From Streptomyces sp. NRRL F-6676 (lineage in GTDB: Bacteria; Actinomycetota; Actinomycetes; Streptomycetales; Streptomycetaceae): a stretch of DNA of 46,685 bases. Position 1 is the first letter of the stretch, and each line of letters begins with the position of its first letter. Position numbers and translations under genes: made by a program. Below are positions 1 to 8,663 of this stretch, in pieces. The notes under the pieces were generated by a model. It was not told where the DNA came from and did not search any database. It saw nothing but the letters and a program-made list of their open reading frames with translations. The stretch lies in the NCBI RefSeq assembly GCF_000725625.1, contig NZ_KL647084.1, positions 1 to 46,685 on the forward strand, written 5' to 3'.

Positions 1-105
1 CCCCTCCTCCCCCCTCCCCTTCCACACCCGTTCCTGCTCCTCCGCCCACCCCCGCGCCCGCTGAATCCTCCGCAGCAGTTCGTCCGAGTCCACGACATCG
101 CTCAT
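1..105 (-). CDS. 5' part of an unidentified protein (runs off left edge)
   Basis: An open frame on the minus strand begins with ATG at 105 and stays open to the window edge (35 codons). The visible N-terminus begins MSDVVDSDELLRRIQRAR and is charged and helical, with a later GWAEEQERVW stretch. I do not recognise a family. It would be divergent from the phosphoglucomutase gene at 203, leaving about 100 bp for both promoters. The ribosome-binding site is weak, so the call rests on codon bias and position. Confidence 0.45.
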   Translation of the reverse strand, partial: MSDVVDSDELLRRIQRARGWAEEQERVWKGRGEEG

Positions 106-202
106 GCACCCCGGGTACCCCGGCGACGCCGGGGAATGTGGCACTCGACACACACCCCCCACCCCGCCCCCTGTTCCGCACCACGAAGGGAAGCTGTCCC
201 GT

Positions 203-955
203 ATGACTGAACGCGTGACGGAGCTCGGTCTCCCGGACGACATCCAGGCCTGCCTCTTCGACCTCGACGGAGTCATCACCCGGACCGCCGTCGTCCACGC
301 CGCCGCATGGAAACAGACGTTCGACGAATATCTGCGGCAACGCGACGGCACGGGCTTCCGGCCGTTCGACAAGGGCGCCGACTACGACGAATACGTCGAC
401 GGCCGCCCCCGCGCCGACGGCGTCCGCACCTTCCTCGCCTCCCGCGACATCCACCTCCCCCAGGGTGATCCCGACGACCCGCCGGACCGGGAGACCGTGC
501 ACGGCCTCGGCAACCGCAAGAACGAACTCCTCCTCGAACTGATCCGGACCCAGGGCGTCGAGGCCTACGACGGCACCCTCCGCTATCTCGACAAGGTCCG
601 CGCCGCCGGTCTGCGCACCGCCGTCGTCTCCTCCAGCGCCAACTGCCGTGACGTACTGCGCTCCATCAACGCCGAACACCTCTTCGACGTCCGCATCGAC
701 GGCGTCGTCGCCGCCGAACGCGGCCTGCCCGGCAAGCCCCGCCCGGACACCTTCCTCGCCGCCGCCCAGGACCTGGACGTCCCGCCGAAGGCCGCCGCCG
801 TCTACGAGGACGCCCTGGCCGGCATGGACGCGGGCCGCTCCGGACACTTCGGCTACGTCGTCGGCCTCGACCGGGTCGGCCAGGCCGACGCCCTGCGCGC
901 CCACGGCGCCGACGTCGTCGTCGAGGACCTCACCGACCTGGGGAGGTGGGCGTGA
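203..955 (+). CDS. HAD-family beta-phosphoglucomutase
   Basis: Predicted 250-residue HAD hydrolase that would interconvert beta-glucose 1-phosphate and glucose 6-phosphate in the cytoplasm. Seen in the sequence: the nucleophile motif FDLDGVIT at residues 19-26 (two Asp, D20 and D22), a helical cap domain (about 30-130), the SSS motif II near 160, a Lys in GLPGKPRPDTF, and the acidic motif YEDALAGMDAG. The frame is open from 104, but the ATG at 203 has a GAAGGG ribosome-binding site and starts just before the conserved fold, so I choose it. Its 3' end overlaps the GH65 phosphorylase by 10 bp. In such pairs the phosphorylase makes beta-glucose 1-phosphate and this enzyme feeds it into glycolysis (known for maltose/trehalose/kojibiose phosphorylase operons). 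The exact activity is inferred from this pairing. Confidence 0.88.
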   Translation: MTERVTELGLPDDIQACLFDLDGVITRTAVVHAAAWKQTFDEYLRQRDGTGFRPFDKGADYDEYVDGRPRADGVRTFLASRDIHLPQGDPDDPPDRETVHGLGNRKNELLLELIRTQGVEAYDGTLRYLDKVRAAGLRTAVVSSSANCRDVLRSINAEHLFDVRIDGVVAAERGLPGKPRPDTFLAAAQDLDVPPKAAAVYEDALAGMDAGRSGHFGYVVGLDRVGQADALRAHGADVVVEDLTDLGRWA

Positions 956-3321
956 TCACGCACACCTCCTACGGCGTCGAGCCCTGGTGCCTGCGCGAAC
1001 GCGGGCTGCACGCGGACGTGCTCCCGCAGAGCGAGTCGGTGTTCGCGCTGTCCAACGGGCACGTCGGCTGGCGCGGCAACCTCGACGAGGGCGAGCCGCA
1101 CGGACTGCCCGGCTCCTATCTCAACGGCGTCTACGAGTCCCACCCGCTGCCGTACGCCGAGGCCGGCTACGGCTACCCGGAGTCGGGGCAGACCGTCATC
1201 AACGTCACCAACGGCAAAATACTGCGACTGCTGGTGGACGACGAGCCGTTCGACGTGCGCTACGGACGGCTGCGTTCCCACGAACGCGTCCTCGACCTGC
1301 GCACCGGCCTGCTCACCCGCACCTGCGAGTGGACCTCCCCGGCCGGCACCACCGTCCGCATCCGCTCCCGCCGTCTGGTGTCGTTCACCCAGCGGGCCAT
1401 CGCCGCGGTCTCCTTCGAGGTGGCGGCCGTCGACAGCCGCGCCCGGATCGTCGTGCAGTCGGAACTGGTCACCAACGAGCAGCTGCCCGGCCACAACGGG
1501 GACCCGCGGGCCGCCGTCGCCCTGGAGTCGCCGCTGGAGGCGGAGACCCACTTCGCCAAGGGCACCCGGCTGCGGCTCGTGCACCGCACCCGGCGCAGCC
1601 GGCTCCGGGTCGCCGCCGCGGCCGACCACCGGGTCACCGGACCCGAGGAGACCGCCACCGAGTGCGAGTCCACCGAGGACCTGGCCCGGCTCACCATCGC
1701 CTCCGTGCTCGCGCCCGGCGAGAGCCTGCGCGTGGACAAGCTCGTCTCCTACGGCTGGTCCAGCACCCGTTCGCTGCCGGCCGTCAGCGACCAGGTCGAC
1801 GCCGCGCTCGCCGCCGCCACGATCCGCGGCTGGCAGGGCCTGGTCGAGGAACAGCGGGAGTACCTCGACGACTTCTGGGCCCGCTCGGACGTCGAGGTCG
1901 ACGGCGACGAACAGATCCAGCAGGCCGTGCGGTTCGCCCTCTTCCACGTGCTCCAGGCCGGGGCGCGGGCCGAGCAGCGGGCCATCCCCGCCAAGGGGCT
2001 GACCGGCTCCGGCTACGACGGCCACGCCTTCTGGGACACCGAGACCTTCGTCCTGCCGCTGCTCACCTACACCTCGCCCGAGGCGGTCGCCGAGGCGCTG
2101 CGCTGGCGGCAGAACACCCTGCCCGCCGCGCGCGAGCGCGCCGCCCAACTCGGGCTGCGCGGCGCCGCGTTCCCCTGGCGCACCATCGCGGGTGAGGAGG
2201 GTTCGGCGTACTGGCCGGCCGGCACCGCCGCCTTCCATGTCAACGCCGACATCGCCGACGCCGTCGTGCGCTACACCGCCGCCACCGGCGACAAGCGGTT
2301 CGAACGCGACACCGGCGTCGAACTCCTCGTGGAGACCGCCCGGTTGTGGCGTTCCCTCGGTCACCACGACCACCGGGGCGCCTTCCACATCGACGGCGTC
2401 ACCGGCCCTGACGAGTACAGCGCCGTCGCCGACGACAACACGTACACCAACCTCATGGCGCGGATGAACCTGGTGGCCGCCGCCGACGCGGCCGAGCGGC
2501 ATCCGCGGCAGGCCGCCGCGCTCGGCGTCGACGACGAGGAGAGCGCCGCCTGGCGCGACGCCGCCGAGGCCATGCACATCCCGTACAACCACGAACTCGG
2601 CGTCCATGAACAGCACGCCGGGTTCACCCGCTACCAGCGCTGGGACTTCGCGGCCACCCGCCCCGACCAGTTCCCGCTGATGCTGCACTTCCCCTACTTC
2701 GACCTGTACCGCAAACAGGTCGTCAAGCAGGCCGACCTGGTGCTCGCGATGTACACGTGCAGCGCGTTCTTCGACGCCGAGCACAAGGCGCGCAACTTCG
2801 CCTACTACGAGCCGCTCACCGTGCGCGACTCGTCCCTGTCGGCGTGCACGCAGGCGGTCATCGCGGCCGAGGCGGGCCACATGTCGCTCGCCTACGACTA
2901 TCTCCACGAGGCCGCGCTGATGGACCTCCACGACCTGGAGCACAACACGCGCGACGGGCTGCACATCGCCTCGCTCGCCGGGACGTGGATGGTGCTCGTG
3001 GCGGGGTTCGGCGGGATGCGGCACCACGGGGGGACGTTGCAGTTCGCACCCCGGCTGCCGGAGACGTTTCGGCGGCTGGCGTTCACGTTGGAACTGCTGG
3101 GGCGGAGGGTGCGGGTGTCGATCGAGCGGGGGGTGGCGGCATACACGCTCCTCAGCGGCGAGCCGCTGGTCATCCACCATCACGGCGAGCCGCTGACGGT
3201 GGAGATGGACAAGGTCAGCCGGCGTGAGGTCCCCCCGCTGAAGCCGGTTCCGTCCCCGCCCCAGCCGACCCACCGCCGCCCCCACCGGGCGACGGCATCG
3301 GAGGGCCAGGGCGCCTCATAG
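946..3321 (+). CDS. Glycoside hydrolase family 65 disaccharide phosphorylase
   Basis: Predicted 791-residue family GH65 enzyme (maltose, trehalose or kojibiose phosphorylase type), which cleaves an alpha-glucosyl disaccharide with phosphate to give beta-glucose 1-phosphate and a free sugar. The N-terminal beta-sandwich opens with FALSNGHVGWRGN. The (alpha/alpha)6 barrel carries the catalytic acid motif TGPDEYSAVADDNTYTN (Glu codon at 2413, about residue 490). A short beta C-domain ends near residue 750, and a Pro/Arg-rich tail follows. Length matches the family. GTG starts at 946 and 952 are both possible. Either start overlaps the phosphoglucomutase, indicating translational coupling. The last codons and stop lie inside a hairpin repeat, so the C-terminal tail may be repeat-derived. 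Substrate specificity cannot be read from sequence alone. Confidence 0.92.
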   Translation: MGVITHTSYGVEPWCLRERGLHADVLPQSESVFALSNGHVGWRGNLDEGEPHGLPGSYLNGVYESHPLPYAEAGYGYPESGQTVINVTNGKILRLLVDDEPFDVRYGRLRSHERVLDLRTGLLTRTCEWTSPAGTTVRIRSRRLVSFTQRAIAAVSFEVAAVDSRARIVVQSELVTNEQLPGHNGDPRAAVALESPLEAETHFAKGTRLRLVHRTRRSRLRVAAAADHRVTGPEETATECESTEDLARLTIASVLAPGESLRVDKLVSYGWSSTRSLPAVSDQVDAALAAATIRGWQGLVEEQREYLDDFWARSDVEVDGDEQIQQAVRFALFHVLQAGARAEQRAIPAKGLTGSGYDGHAFWDTETFVLPLLTYTSPEAVAEALRWRQNTLPAARERAAQLGLRGAAFPWRTIAGEEGSAYWPAGTAAFHVNADIADAVVRYTAATGDKRFERDTGVELLVETARLWRSLGHHDHRGAFHIDGVTGPDEYSAVADDNTYTNLMARMNLVAAADAAERHPRQAAALGVDDEESAAWRDAAEAMHIPYNHELGVHEQHAGFTRYQRWDFAATRPDQFPLMLHFPYFDLYRKQVVKQADLVLAMYTCSAFFDAEHKARNFAYYEPLTVRDSSLSACTQAVIAAEAGHMSLAYDYLHEAALMDLHDLEHNTRDGLHIASLAGTWMVLVAGFGGMRHHGGTLQFAPRLPETFRRLAFTLELLGRRVRVSIERGVAAYTLLSGEPLVIHHHGEPLTVEMDKVSRREVPPLKPVPSPPQPTHRRPHRATASEGQGAS

Positions 3322-3500
3322 CTCGGGGGTCTTCGTCGTTCGGCGAGTGCGGGTGCGCCGTGGCTTGTCGCGCAGTTCCCCGCGCCCCTAAAAGCCAGGG
3401 GGGCGCCCCCTGCTTTCAAGGGGCGCGGGGAACTGCGCGAACGACCACAAACCCACTCGCACCCGCCGTACGACAGAACCCCCCGAGCTATGAGGCGCCC
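3309..3500. repeat. Long-armed hairpin repeat, copy 1 (two-sided)
   Basis: A nearly symmetric inverted repeat between two convergent genes. The inner core at 3371-3438 pairs CGCAGTTCCCCGCGCCCCT with its exact reverse complement. The outer arms (3309-3329 and 3480-3500) are perfect 21-bp inverted repeats 150 bp apart, and the intervening arm sequence is also related. The arms contain the stop codons of both flanking genes, so both proteins end in Gly-Ala-Ser. It can act as a bidirectional terminator. Related copies lie near 9.8, 12.0 and 26.1 kb. Confidence 0.85.
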
Positions 3501-5134
3501 CTCGGAACCGGCGGAGCCCCGGCACGGGGACGGGGGAAGGCCGTGCCGGCCAGGATGCGCGGCTCGACCCTGTCGTAGAGCCGCCGTTGGCGGTCCTTCC
3601 GGGACCGCCCCGACAGCACCGTCCCCAGCCACCCGCACACGAACCCCGCCGGAATCGACACCACCCCCGTCGTCGTGAACGGGAACCAGTGGAAGTCCAG
3701 CCCGGGGAACGCCGCCGTCGGCGACCCGGACACCAGACTCGTCCCCGGCATCAGCACCAGCACCGCCACCGTCCCCCCGATCAACGCACACAGCAGCCCG
3801 GCCCGCGTGCACCGGCGCCAGAACAACGCGTACACCAGCGCCGGCGCGAGCGCGGACGCGCCCACGCAGAAGGACGCCGTCGCCAGCGGCTGGAGGCTGC
3901 GGTCCTGCACCAGCGTGGCGAGCAGGATCGCCGGCACGCCCACCACCAGCGCGCACACCCGCGCGACCACCGTCTCCCGCTGCGGAGTCGGCCGCCGCGC
4001 GTGCGTGGCGAACACGTCATGGGCCATGGAGTTGGCGCAGGCGAGGATCATGCCGGCCACCGAGGCGAGCAGCGTCAGGAAGATCGCCGTCGTGACGGTG
4101 GTGAACAGCAGCGTCTCCGGACGCGACAGATGCGCCCCGAACGCGGCCCGCGAACCCAGCAGATACGCCGTGTTGCCGCGCGGATCGGCCGCGGCGAGCC
4201 CCTGCCTGCCGACCAACGCGGTGGCCCCCACGCCCACCACGGTGATCACGACGGCGAAGAGCGCGACCGAGGCCACCGCCCACGACATGGACCGCCGCAC
4301 CTGCCGGGCACTGCTCGCGGTGTACATCCGCATGGTCACATGGGGCAGACACGCCCCGCCCAGCACGATGGTCAGCTGGGTGCTGAGCATGTCCAGCTTG
4401 GGATGGTCGCCCCCGGCGAACTGCAACCCGGGCCGCAGATACGCCTGCCCCGCCCCGCTGCGGCCCGCGGCGGCGGTGAACAGCGCCCCCGGGTCCCAGT
4501 GGAAGGCACGCAGCACGAGGACGGCGACGACGGCACCCGAGCCGAGCAGCATCACCATCTTCAGCAGCTGGATGAGGGCGGTGCCCTTCATGCCGCCGAT
4601 GGCCGCGTAGCTGATCATCAGCGCGCCGACCCCGACGACGCAGCCGGTCTTCATCGCGCTCCCGGTGAACCCCAGGATGTACGCGAGGAGCTGACCGGTA
4701 CTGGCGAGCTGCACCAGCATCATCGGCAGCAGCGCGATCAGGGTCACCGCGCAGGTGGTGATCCGCACCGACCGGCCCGGCATACGCCGGGACAGCGCGT
4801 CGCCCAGGGTGAACCGCCCGGTGTTGCGCAGCGGTTCGGCCAGCAGGAACATCAGCAGCATCAGCGACAGCGTCATGCTCAGCGCCAGGACGACACCGTC
4901 GTAGCCGCACAGCGCGATCACCCCGCCGATGGTGAGCACGGTGGCGGCGGAGATGTAGTCGCCGGCGATGGCGAGCCCATTGCGCAGCGGGGACAGCGAG
5001 CGGTAGCCGGTGTAGAACTCGGCGAGGTCGTCGCGGTCGGGTCCGGTCATCACGCACAGCAGCAGGGTGACGGTGACGACGGCGCAGAAGGCGACCAGGG
5101 ACCAGGACTGGGCGGAGCCGTCGAACTCGGTCAT
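3488..5134 (-). CDS. Sodium:solute symporter, acetate/monocarboxylate (ActP/MctC) type
   Basis: Predicted 548-residue inner-membrane symporter of the SSS family, about 13 transmembrane helices, importing acetate or small monocarboxylates with a cation. Visible signs are an early helix (about residues 10-30), the segment GDYISAATVLTIGGV typical of the ActP branch, and many hydrophobic segments to about residue 510, followed by a short Arg/Pro tail. The frame is open far upstream (to 5935), but the ATG at 5134 overlaps the stop of the DUF485 gene as ATGA and starts right before the first helix. The gene pair DUF485 plus ActP-like symporter is a classic operon, which strongly supports the call. 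The last codons fall inside hairpin repeat copy 1. The actual substrate is inferred. Confidence 0.92.
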   Translation of the reverse strand: MTEFDGSAQSWSLVAFCAVVTVTLLLCVMTGPDRDDLAEFYTGYRSLSPLRNGLAIAGDYISAATVLTIGGVIALCGYDGVVLALSMTLSLMLLMFLLAEPLRNTGRFTLGDALSRRMPGRSVRITTCAVTLIALLPMMLVQLASTGQLLAYILGFTGSAMKTGCVVGVGALMISYAAIGGMKGTALIQLLKMVMLLGSGAVVAVLVLRAFHWDPGALFTAAAGRSGAGQAYLRPGLQFAGGDHPKLDMLSTQLTIVLGGACLPHVTMRMYTASSARQVRRSMSWAVASVALFAVVITVVGVGATALVGRQGLAAADPRGNTAYLLGSRAAFGAHLSRPETLLFTTVTTAIFLTLLASVAGMILACANSMAHDVFATHARRPTPQRETVVARVCALVVGVPAILLATLVQDRSLQPLATASFCVGASALAPALVYALFWRRCTRAGLLCALIGGTVAVLVLMPGTSLVSGSPTAAFPGLDFHWFPFTTTGVVSIPAGFVCGWLGTVLSGRSRKDRQRRLYDRVEPRILAGTAFPRPRAGAPPVPRGAS

Positions 5135-5688
5135 CGTCCCGGCTCCCGGAAGACGGCGGGCCCCTCGGGGGTCCCGGCCAGGGGATCGGGCGGGGTGTGG
5201 CGCCGTACGCGGGCGGCGAGCGGGTCGACGTAACGGCGGGCGGTGCCCTCGTACAGCAGGATCGCGAGCCAGGTGACCGGGACCTGGACCAGGCCGAGCA
5301 GCAGTCCCGTCGACAGGCCCCCGGTGACGGGGCGGGTCATCACGGACGGCTCGTACGCGGAGAGGAGGAGGAAGACGACGAAGTAGCCGAGGGCGGCGAG
5401 GGTGGCGACCCGGCGCTGCCTGCGGTAGGCGCGGCGCAGCAGCCGGAGGTCGCCGTGGTGCCCGCGCGCCGGGGACGGTAACGCCCGGCGTAAGGGGCGG
5501 GTCGGTAAGTCCCGGTCGGTGTCGGCCGCGTGCCCGTGCGGTGCGCTCCGCGGGGTCTCCTCCTCCGGGTCCTCGTCCAGTGGCCAGGGGTGGGGGAGGG
5601 CGGCGGCCGACCAGCTCGGGATGTGCGGCGGCGGGACCGGATACGAGGGGTACGCCGAGGACGACGGCGCGGACGGGTCGTGGGACAT
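5131..5688 (-). CDS. DUF485 family small membrane protein
   Basis: Predicted 185-residue membrane protein. The first 80 residues are Pro/Ser-rich and cytosolic-looking. The DUF485 domain follows (about 85-165) with LRRAYRRQRR, a first transmembrane helix ALGYFVVFLLLSAY, and a second helix LLLGLVQVPVTWLAILLYEG. DUF485 proteins (YjcH in E. coli) are co-transcribed with acetate permeases and are thought to assist them, and here the gene precedes the symporter with a 4-bp ATGA overlap. The ATG at 5688 has a good AAGGAGAA ribosome-binding site. The long N-terminal extension is more than twice the size of the minimal family member. Confidence 0.87.
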   Translation of the reverse strand: MSHDPSAPSSSAYPSYPVPPPHIPSWSAAALPHPWPLDEDPEEETPRSAPHGHAADTDRDLPTRPLRRALPSPARGHHGDLRLLRRAYRRQRRVATLAALGYFVVFLLLSAYEPSVMTRPVTGGLSTGLLLGLVQVPVTWLAILLYEGTARRYVDPLAARVRRHTPPDPLAGTPEGPAVFREPGR

Positions 5689-5900
5689 CCCGGTTCTCCT
5701 TGCGGCTCGATGAGGCCCGGCGGGTGCGGGCCGTGGGGGGAGGGAAGCGGGGGAGCGGGTTTTCGCACGCTATCCGCCGCGATCCGCGCCGCGGGCCGTT
5801 TTCCGGGAACTCGGGGCGGACCGTCACACCCCGCTGACCTCGGGTGTTGCCCCTGTGAGACCAGTGAAAGGAGAGTCGTGGGGGAAGGCGGGGACCGCCC

Positions 5901-6719
5901 TCAGCACGCCAGCAGATTCTGCCGCAGATAGGCACAGGTCCGGCTCAGCAGCCGGGACACGTGCATCTGCGAGACCCCGATGCGGTCCGCGACCTGACGC
6001 TGCGTCAGGGAATTGAGGAAGTACAGCTTCAGCACGTCCCGCTCACGGTCCGGAAGCTGGGGGATGAGGGCGCGCAGGGCCACCAGATCGGTGACGAGGT
6101 CGAGCGCCGGGTCGTCCCCGCCGATCGTCTCGGCCAGCGAGGCGCCGCGGTCCGGGCCGCGCCGCTCGTCGATGGAGAGCGGGTTGCGCGACTGGTCGGC
6201 CCGCAGGGCCTGGCGTATGTCGTCCTCGTCCATCCCGGTGAGCCGCCGGATGTCCCCGACGGTGCCGCCCTGCGCGTACCCCGAGCGGCGCAGCTCCTCC
6301 TGTGCGCGCCGGACCCTGCGGTGCCGTTCCTGCACCCGGCGGGGGACGTGCAACTCCCAGGTGTGGTCCCGGAGATAGCGCTTGAGCTCGCCGTCGATGG
6401 TCGGCACGGCGTACGACAGGAAGGCGTGGCCGCGGCCGGGGTCGAAGCGGTCGACCGCCTTGACCAGGCCGAGGCACGCCACCTGGTAGAGGTCCTCGCG
6501 GCTCTCGGCCGGGCTGCCGTAGCGCCGGGCGATCCGGCGGGCCATGGGCAGGAAGGCGACGATCGCCGACTCGCGCAGCCGGTCGCGCTCGGGACCCTCG
6601 GGGCAGCCGGCCATCCGGTGCACGAGGTCCTCCTCCGCGGAGCGCTCCGGTGAGGGGGCCGGGTCGTCCGGGCGTTCTGCGGTGACTGGCGAGCGGTGGG
6701 GGGCTCGGGTGTCGGTCAT
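5901..6719 (-). CDS. SigB/SigF/SigG-family RNA polymerase sigma factor
   Basis: Predicted 272-residue group 3 sigma factor of the SigB/F/G type, which directs RNA polymerase to stress or developmental promoters. Region 2 is at about residues 45-125 (REDLYQVACLGLVKAVDRFD, then SYAVPTIDGELKRYLRD). Region 3 is at about 130-195. Region 4 is at about 218-268 with the helix-turn-helix LTQRQVADRIGVSQMHVSRLL. Length and layout are typical. These sigmas are normally held by an anti-sigma ATPase and released by partner switching through PP2C phosphatases. No anti-sigma gene is adjacent, but two PP2C genes and one ATPase of this type lie 8-14 kb away. A promoter-like site matching this class of sigma lies upstream at 6757-6787, suggesting autoregulation. 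Confidence 0.93.
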   Translation of the reverse strand: MTDTRAPHRSPVTAERPDDPAPSPERSAEEDLVHRMAGCPEGPERDRLRESAIVAFLPMARRIARRYGSPAESREDLYQVACLGLVKAVDRFDPGRGHAFLSYAVPTIDGELKRYLRDHTWELHVPRRVQERHRRVRRAQEELRRSGYAQGGTVGDIRRLTGMDEDDIRQALRADQSRNPLSIDERRGPDRGASLAETIGGDDPALDLVTDLVALRALIPQLPDRERDVLKLYFLNSLTQRQVADRIGVSQMHVSRLLSRTCAYLRQNLLAC

Positions 6720-6756
6720 GTGTGTATCCGTCCCTGTATCTGTCGGAGAAGGACGG

Positions 6757-6787
6757 GTTCCCGAGCTCTTTTGCCCTATGCAAAGGT
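6757..6787 (-). promoter_or_regulatory. Putative SigB-type promoter of the sigma factor gene
   Basis: Reading the minus strand, GCAT (6781-6778), a 15-nt spacer and GGGAAC (6762-6757) fit the Streptomyces stress-sigma pattern GNNT-N14-16-GGG(T/A)AC. The expected transcript start near 6750 leaves a leader of about 30 nt before the ATG at 6719. The flanking 12-mer ACCTTTGCATAG recurs exactly at the PP2C gene promoter (15744-15755). It overlaps the stop codon of the upstream deacetylase gene. Confidence 0.55.
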
Positions 6788-7695
6788 TACGGAACGGTGA
6801 TGCTGTGTGACTCCTGTGAATCCCGTGACCTCTTCGCCGAGGGAGACGAGGGAGACGAGGGAGACGAGGGAGACGAGGGGGAGGAGAGGGACGAGAGAGG
6901 CGTGCCGAGGCCGTGGTCCCCGAGCGGGCCCACGGTCAGGCCCGCGCGCCGGCAGTCGGTGACCAGGCCGGGGAGGGCGGCGAGGGTCGCCCGCCAGCAG
7001 TCCGGGGCCGCGGTCCGGTCCGTGTCGTGCAGCAGCACCGTGCCGCCGCCGCGCAGCCCGTCCTCGACGGTTCCGCGTACCGAGTCCGCGGTGGCGTCCG
7101 CCGTCCAGTCCCTGCCCCACGCCGACCACAGCACCGGGCGCAGCCCCGCCCGCCGGGCCGCCGCCCAGCGTCCGGAGGTGAGGATTCCGTACGGCGGCCG
7201 GTACCAGAAGGGCCGCCTGCCGGTGACGTCGGCCACCGCCTCGGCCGCCCGCGCCACCCCGCGCGCGTCCCGGACGGGGGCGGGCAGCCAGGGCCGGTCG
7301 TGCGTCCAGCCGTGCACGGCCAGTTCGTGCCCCCGGCGGGCCGTCTCGCGGACCAGTTCGGGATGGCGTACGACGCTCTCGCCCAGGACGAAGAACGTGG
7401 CACGCACCAGCAGTTCGTCCAGGGCGTCGAGGAAGAGCGGGGTGGAGGCCGGGTCGGGGCCGTCGTCGAAGGTGAGGGCGACGTGACGGGGGTCCCCGAT
7501 CCCCGCGAGCCGGGGGAAGCAGCGGCGCCGCAGCCCCGGCAGCCAGGTGGCGGCCGGGACGATGTGGGCGGCGGCCGCGGCGGTGACCGCGGCGGTGACC
7601 GCGAGGGGGACGGCGGCCAGGGCGGCGGCAGGGCGGAAGGGCGCCGGCGGGAGCGCCGCGCGCCGGACGGAGACGGGGGCGGACCTGCGGCTCAT
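6787..7695 (-). CDS. NodB-type polysaccharide deacetylase, membrane-anchored
   Basis: Predicted 302-residue carbohydrate esterase family 4 enzyme that removes acetyl groups from a cell-wall or extracellular polysaccharide. A hydrophobic Ala-rich segment at residues 22-45 should be an N-terminal anchor or signal. The catalytic domain (about 68-265) has TFDDGP (75-80, base and metal Asp), the metal-binding HGWTH (His128/His132), RPPYG (166-170), WSAWGRDW and LLHD. All five CE4 motifs are present, so it is likely active. The C-terminus is an unusual Ser/Pro repeat encoded by a 9-bp tandem array. The ATG at 7695 lies 4 bp after the stop of the EamA transporter gene, so the two form an operon. Confidence 0.9.
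   Translation of the reverse strand: MSRRSAPVSVRRAALPPAPFRPAAALAAVPLAVTAAVTAAAAAHIVPAATWLPGLRRRCFPRLAGIGDPRHVALTFDDGPDPASTPLFLDALDELLVRATFFVLGESVVRHPELVRETARRGHELAVHGWTHDRPWLPAPVRDARGVARAAEAVADVTGRRPFWYRPPYGILTSGRWAAARRAGLRPVLWSAWGRDWTADATADSVRGTVEDGLRGGGTVLLHDTDRTAAPDCWRATLAALPGLVTDCRRAGLTVGPLGDHGLGTPLSSLSSPSSPSSPSSPSSPSAKRSRDSQESHSITVP
6841..6878. repeat. 9-bp tandem repeat array
   Basis: About four perfect copies of GAGACGAGG in tandem, inside the 3' end of the deacetylase gene. On the coding strand they encode repeating Ser-Ser-Pro triplets. The unit is a multiple of three, so copy-number change would keep the frame. Confidence 0.85.
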
Positions 7696-7699
7696 GCTC

Positions 7700-8599
7700 T
7701 CAGCGCCTCTCTGTCGTGGTGTGCTGCGGTTGTCGCGCGTCCCAGGACTCGGTCTGCGAGGTGGCGTGCGCCAGCCCGAGGGTGCCCGCGCCGATGAGCG
7801 CGATGCCGATGATCTCGGGGAAGAGCCGCAGCCCGAGCCCGATGTGCTCGTCGAACAGTGCCCAGCCCAGCGCCACGCTGGTCAGCGCGTCGCCGAGGGT
7901 CAGCGCGGGCTGGGAGGCCGTCAGACTGCCGGCCCGGAAGGCGCCCTGGAGCAGGACGAACGCGGTGAGCCCGGCCACCGCCAGGGCGTACAGCGGCCAG
8001 GTCGCGAAGATCCCGGCACCCACGTCGCCGATCCGCCCGGTGACCTCCTTCATCAGCGCGGCGGTGGTCGCGAAGGAGACCGCCGAGGCCAGCGCGAGCA
8101 GCGCGGCCCGGGCGGAGCCCCTGGCCAGCCGGGCGACGACGACGAGGGCGACGACGGCCGCGAACGCGGCCACCCCGGCAAGGAGCCAGCGGCCCGGGGT
8201 GGCGCTGGAGCGCCCCTCGGTCGGCGCCGCCGAGCCGAGGAAGAGGGCCAGACCGAGGGCGAGGGCCACGAAGGCGAGCCAGGTGCGCCGGTTCGGCGTG
8301 TGATGGAAGACGATGCTGCCGACGGCCAGCGTGAACAGCAGTTCGGCGGCGAGCAGGGGCTGGACGAGGGACAGGCTGCCCACGGTGAGCGCGGCGGCCT
8401 GGAGCACGGTCGAGACCGCCAGCAGCGCCGAGCCGGCCAGCCAGAACGGGCGGCGCAGGACATGCGCCATCCAGTGCGCGGCATGCCTCACGCCGCCGCC
8501 GGAATCCTCTTCGTCGGTCGCCGCGCGCCGTTGCAGCACCGAGGCCGTGGCGTTGGCGAGGGCCGCGAGCAGGGCCAGGACGACGGTGAGCGCGTTCAC
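7700..8599 (-). CDS. DMT-superfamily (EamA-like) membrane transporter
   Basis: Predicted 299-residue integral membrane protein with about nine or ten hydrophobic helices in two repeats, as in the drug/metabolite transporter superfamily. The first helix is MNALTVVLALLAALANATAS, and the second half begins near residue 140. The motifs SLSLVQPLLAAELLFTLAVG and SLTASQPALTLGDALTSVALG are the paired EamA helices with a conserved Pro. It is translated just ahead of the deacetylase gene (4-bp gap) and may supply or export a metabolite for the envelope, though nothing shows the substrate. The C-terminal 20 residues are hydrophilic. Confidence 0.82.
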   Translation of the reverse strand: MNALTVVLALLAALANATASVLQRRAATDEEDSGGGVRHAAHWMAHVLRRPFWLAGSALLAVSTVLQAAALTVGSLSLVQPLLAAELLFTLAVGSIVFHHTPNRRTWLAFVALALGLALFLGSAAPTEGRSSATPGRWLLAGVAAFAAVVALVVVARLARGSARAALLALASAVSFATTAALMKEVTGRIGDVGAGIFATWPLYALAVAGLTAFVLLQGAFRAGSLTASQPALTLGDALTSVALGWALFDEHIGLGLRLFPEIIGIALIGAGTLGLAHATSQTESWDARQPQHTTTERR

Positions 8600-8663
8600 C
8601 CCGTGACTCCTCGACGACTCCGACTACTCCGGCGACTCCGACAGCTGCGACGACTGCGGCGGC

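Noticed and set aside
853..3285. Long minus-strand frame of 810 codons opposite the GH65 gene
   Set aside because: It is antisense to a gene with clear GH65 motifs, and its translation is Gly/Arg/Val-rich with no motif. High-GC DNA gives long shadow frames.
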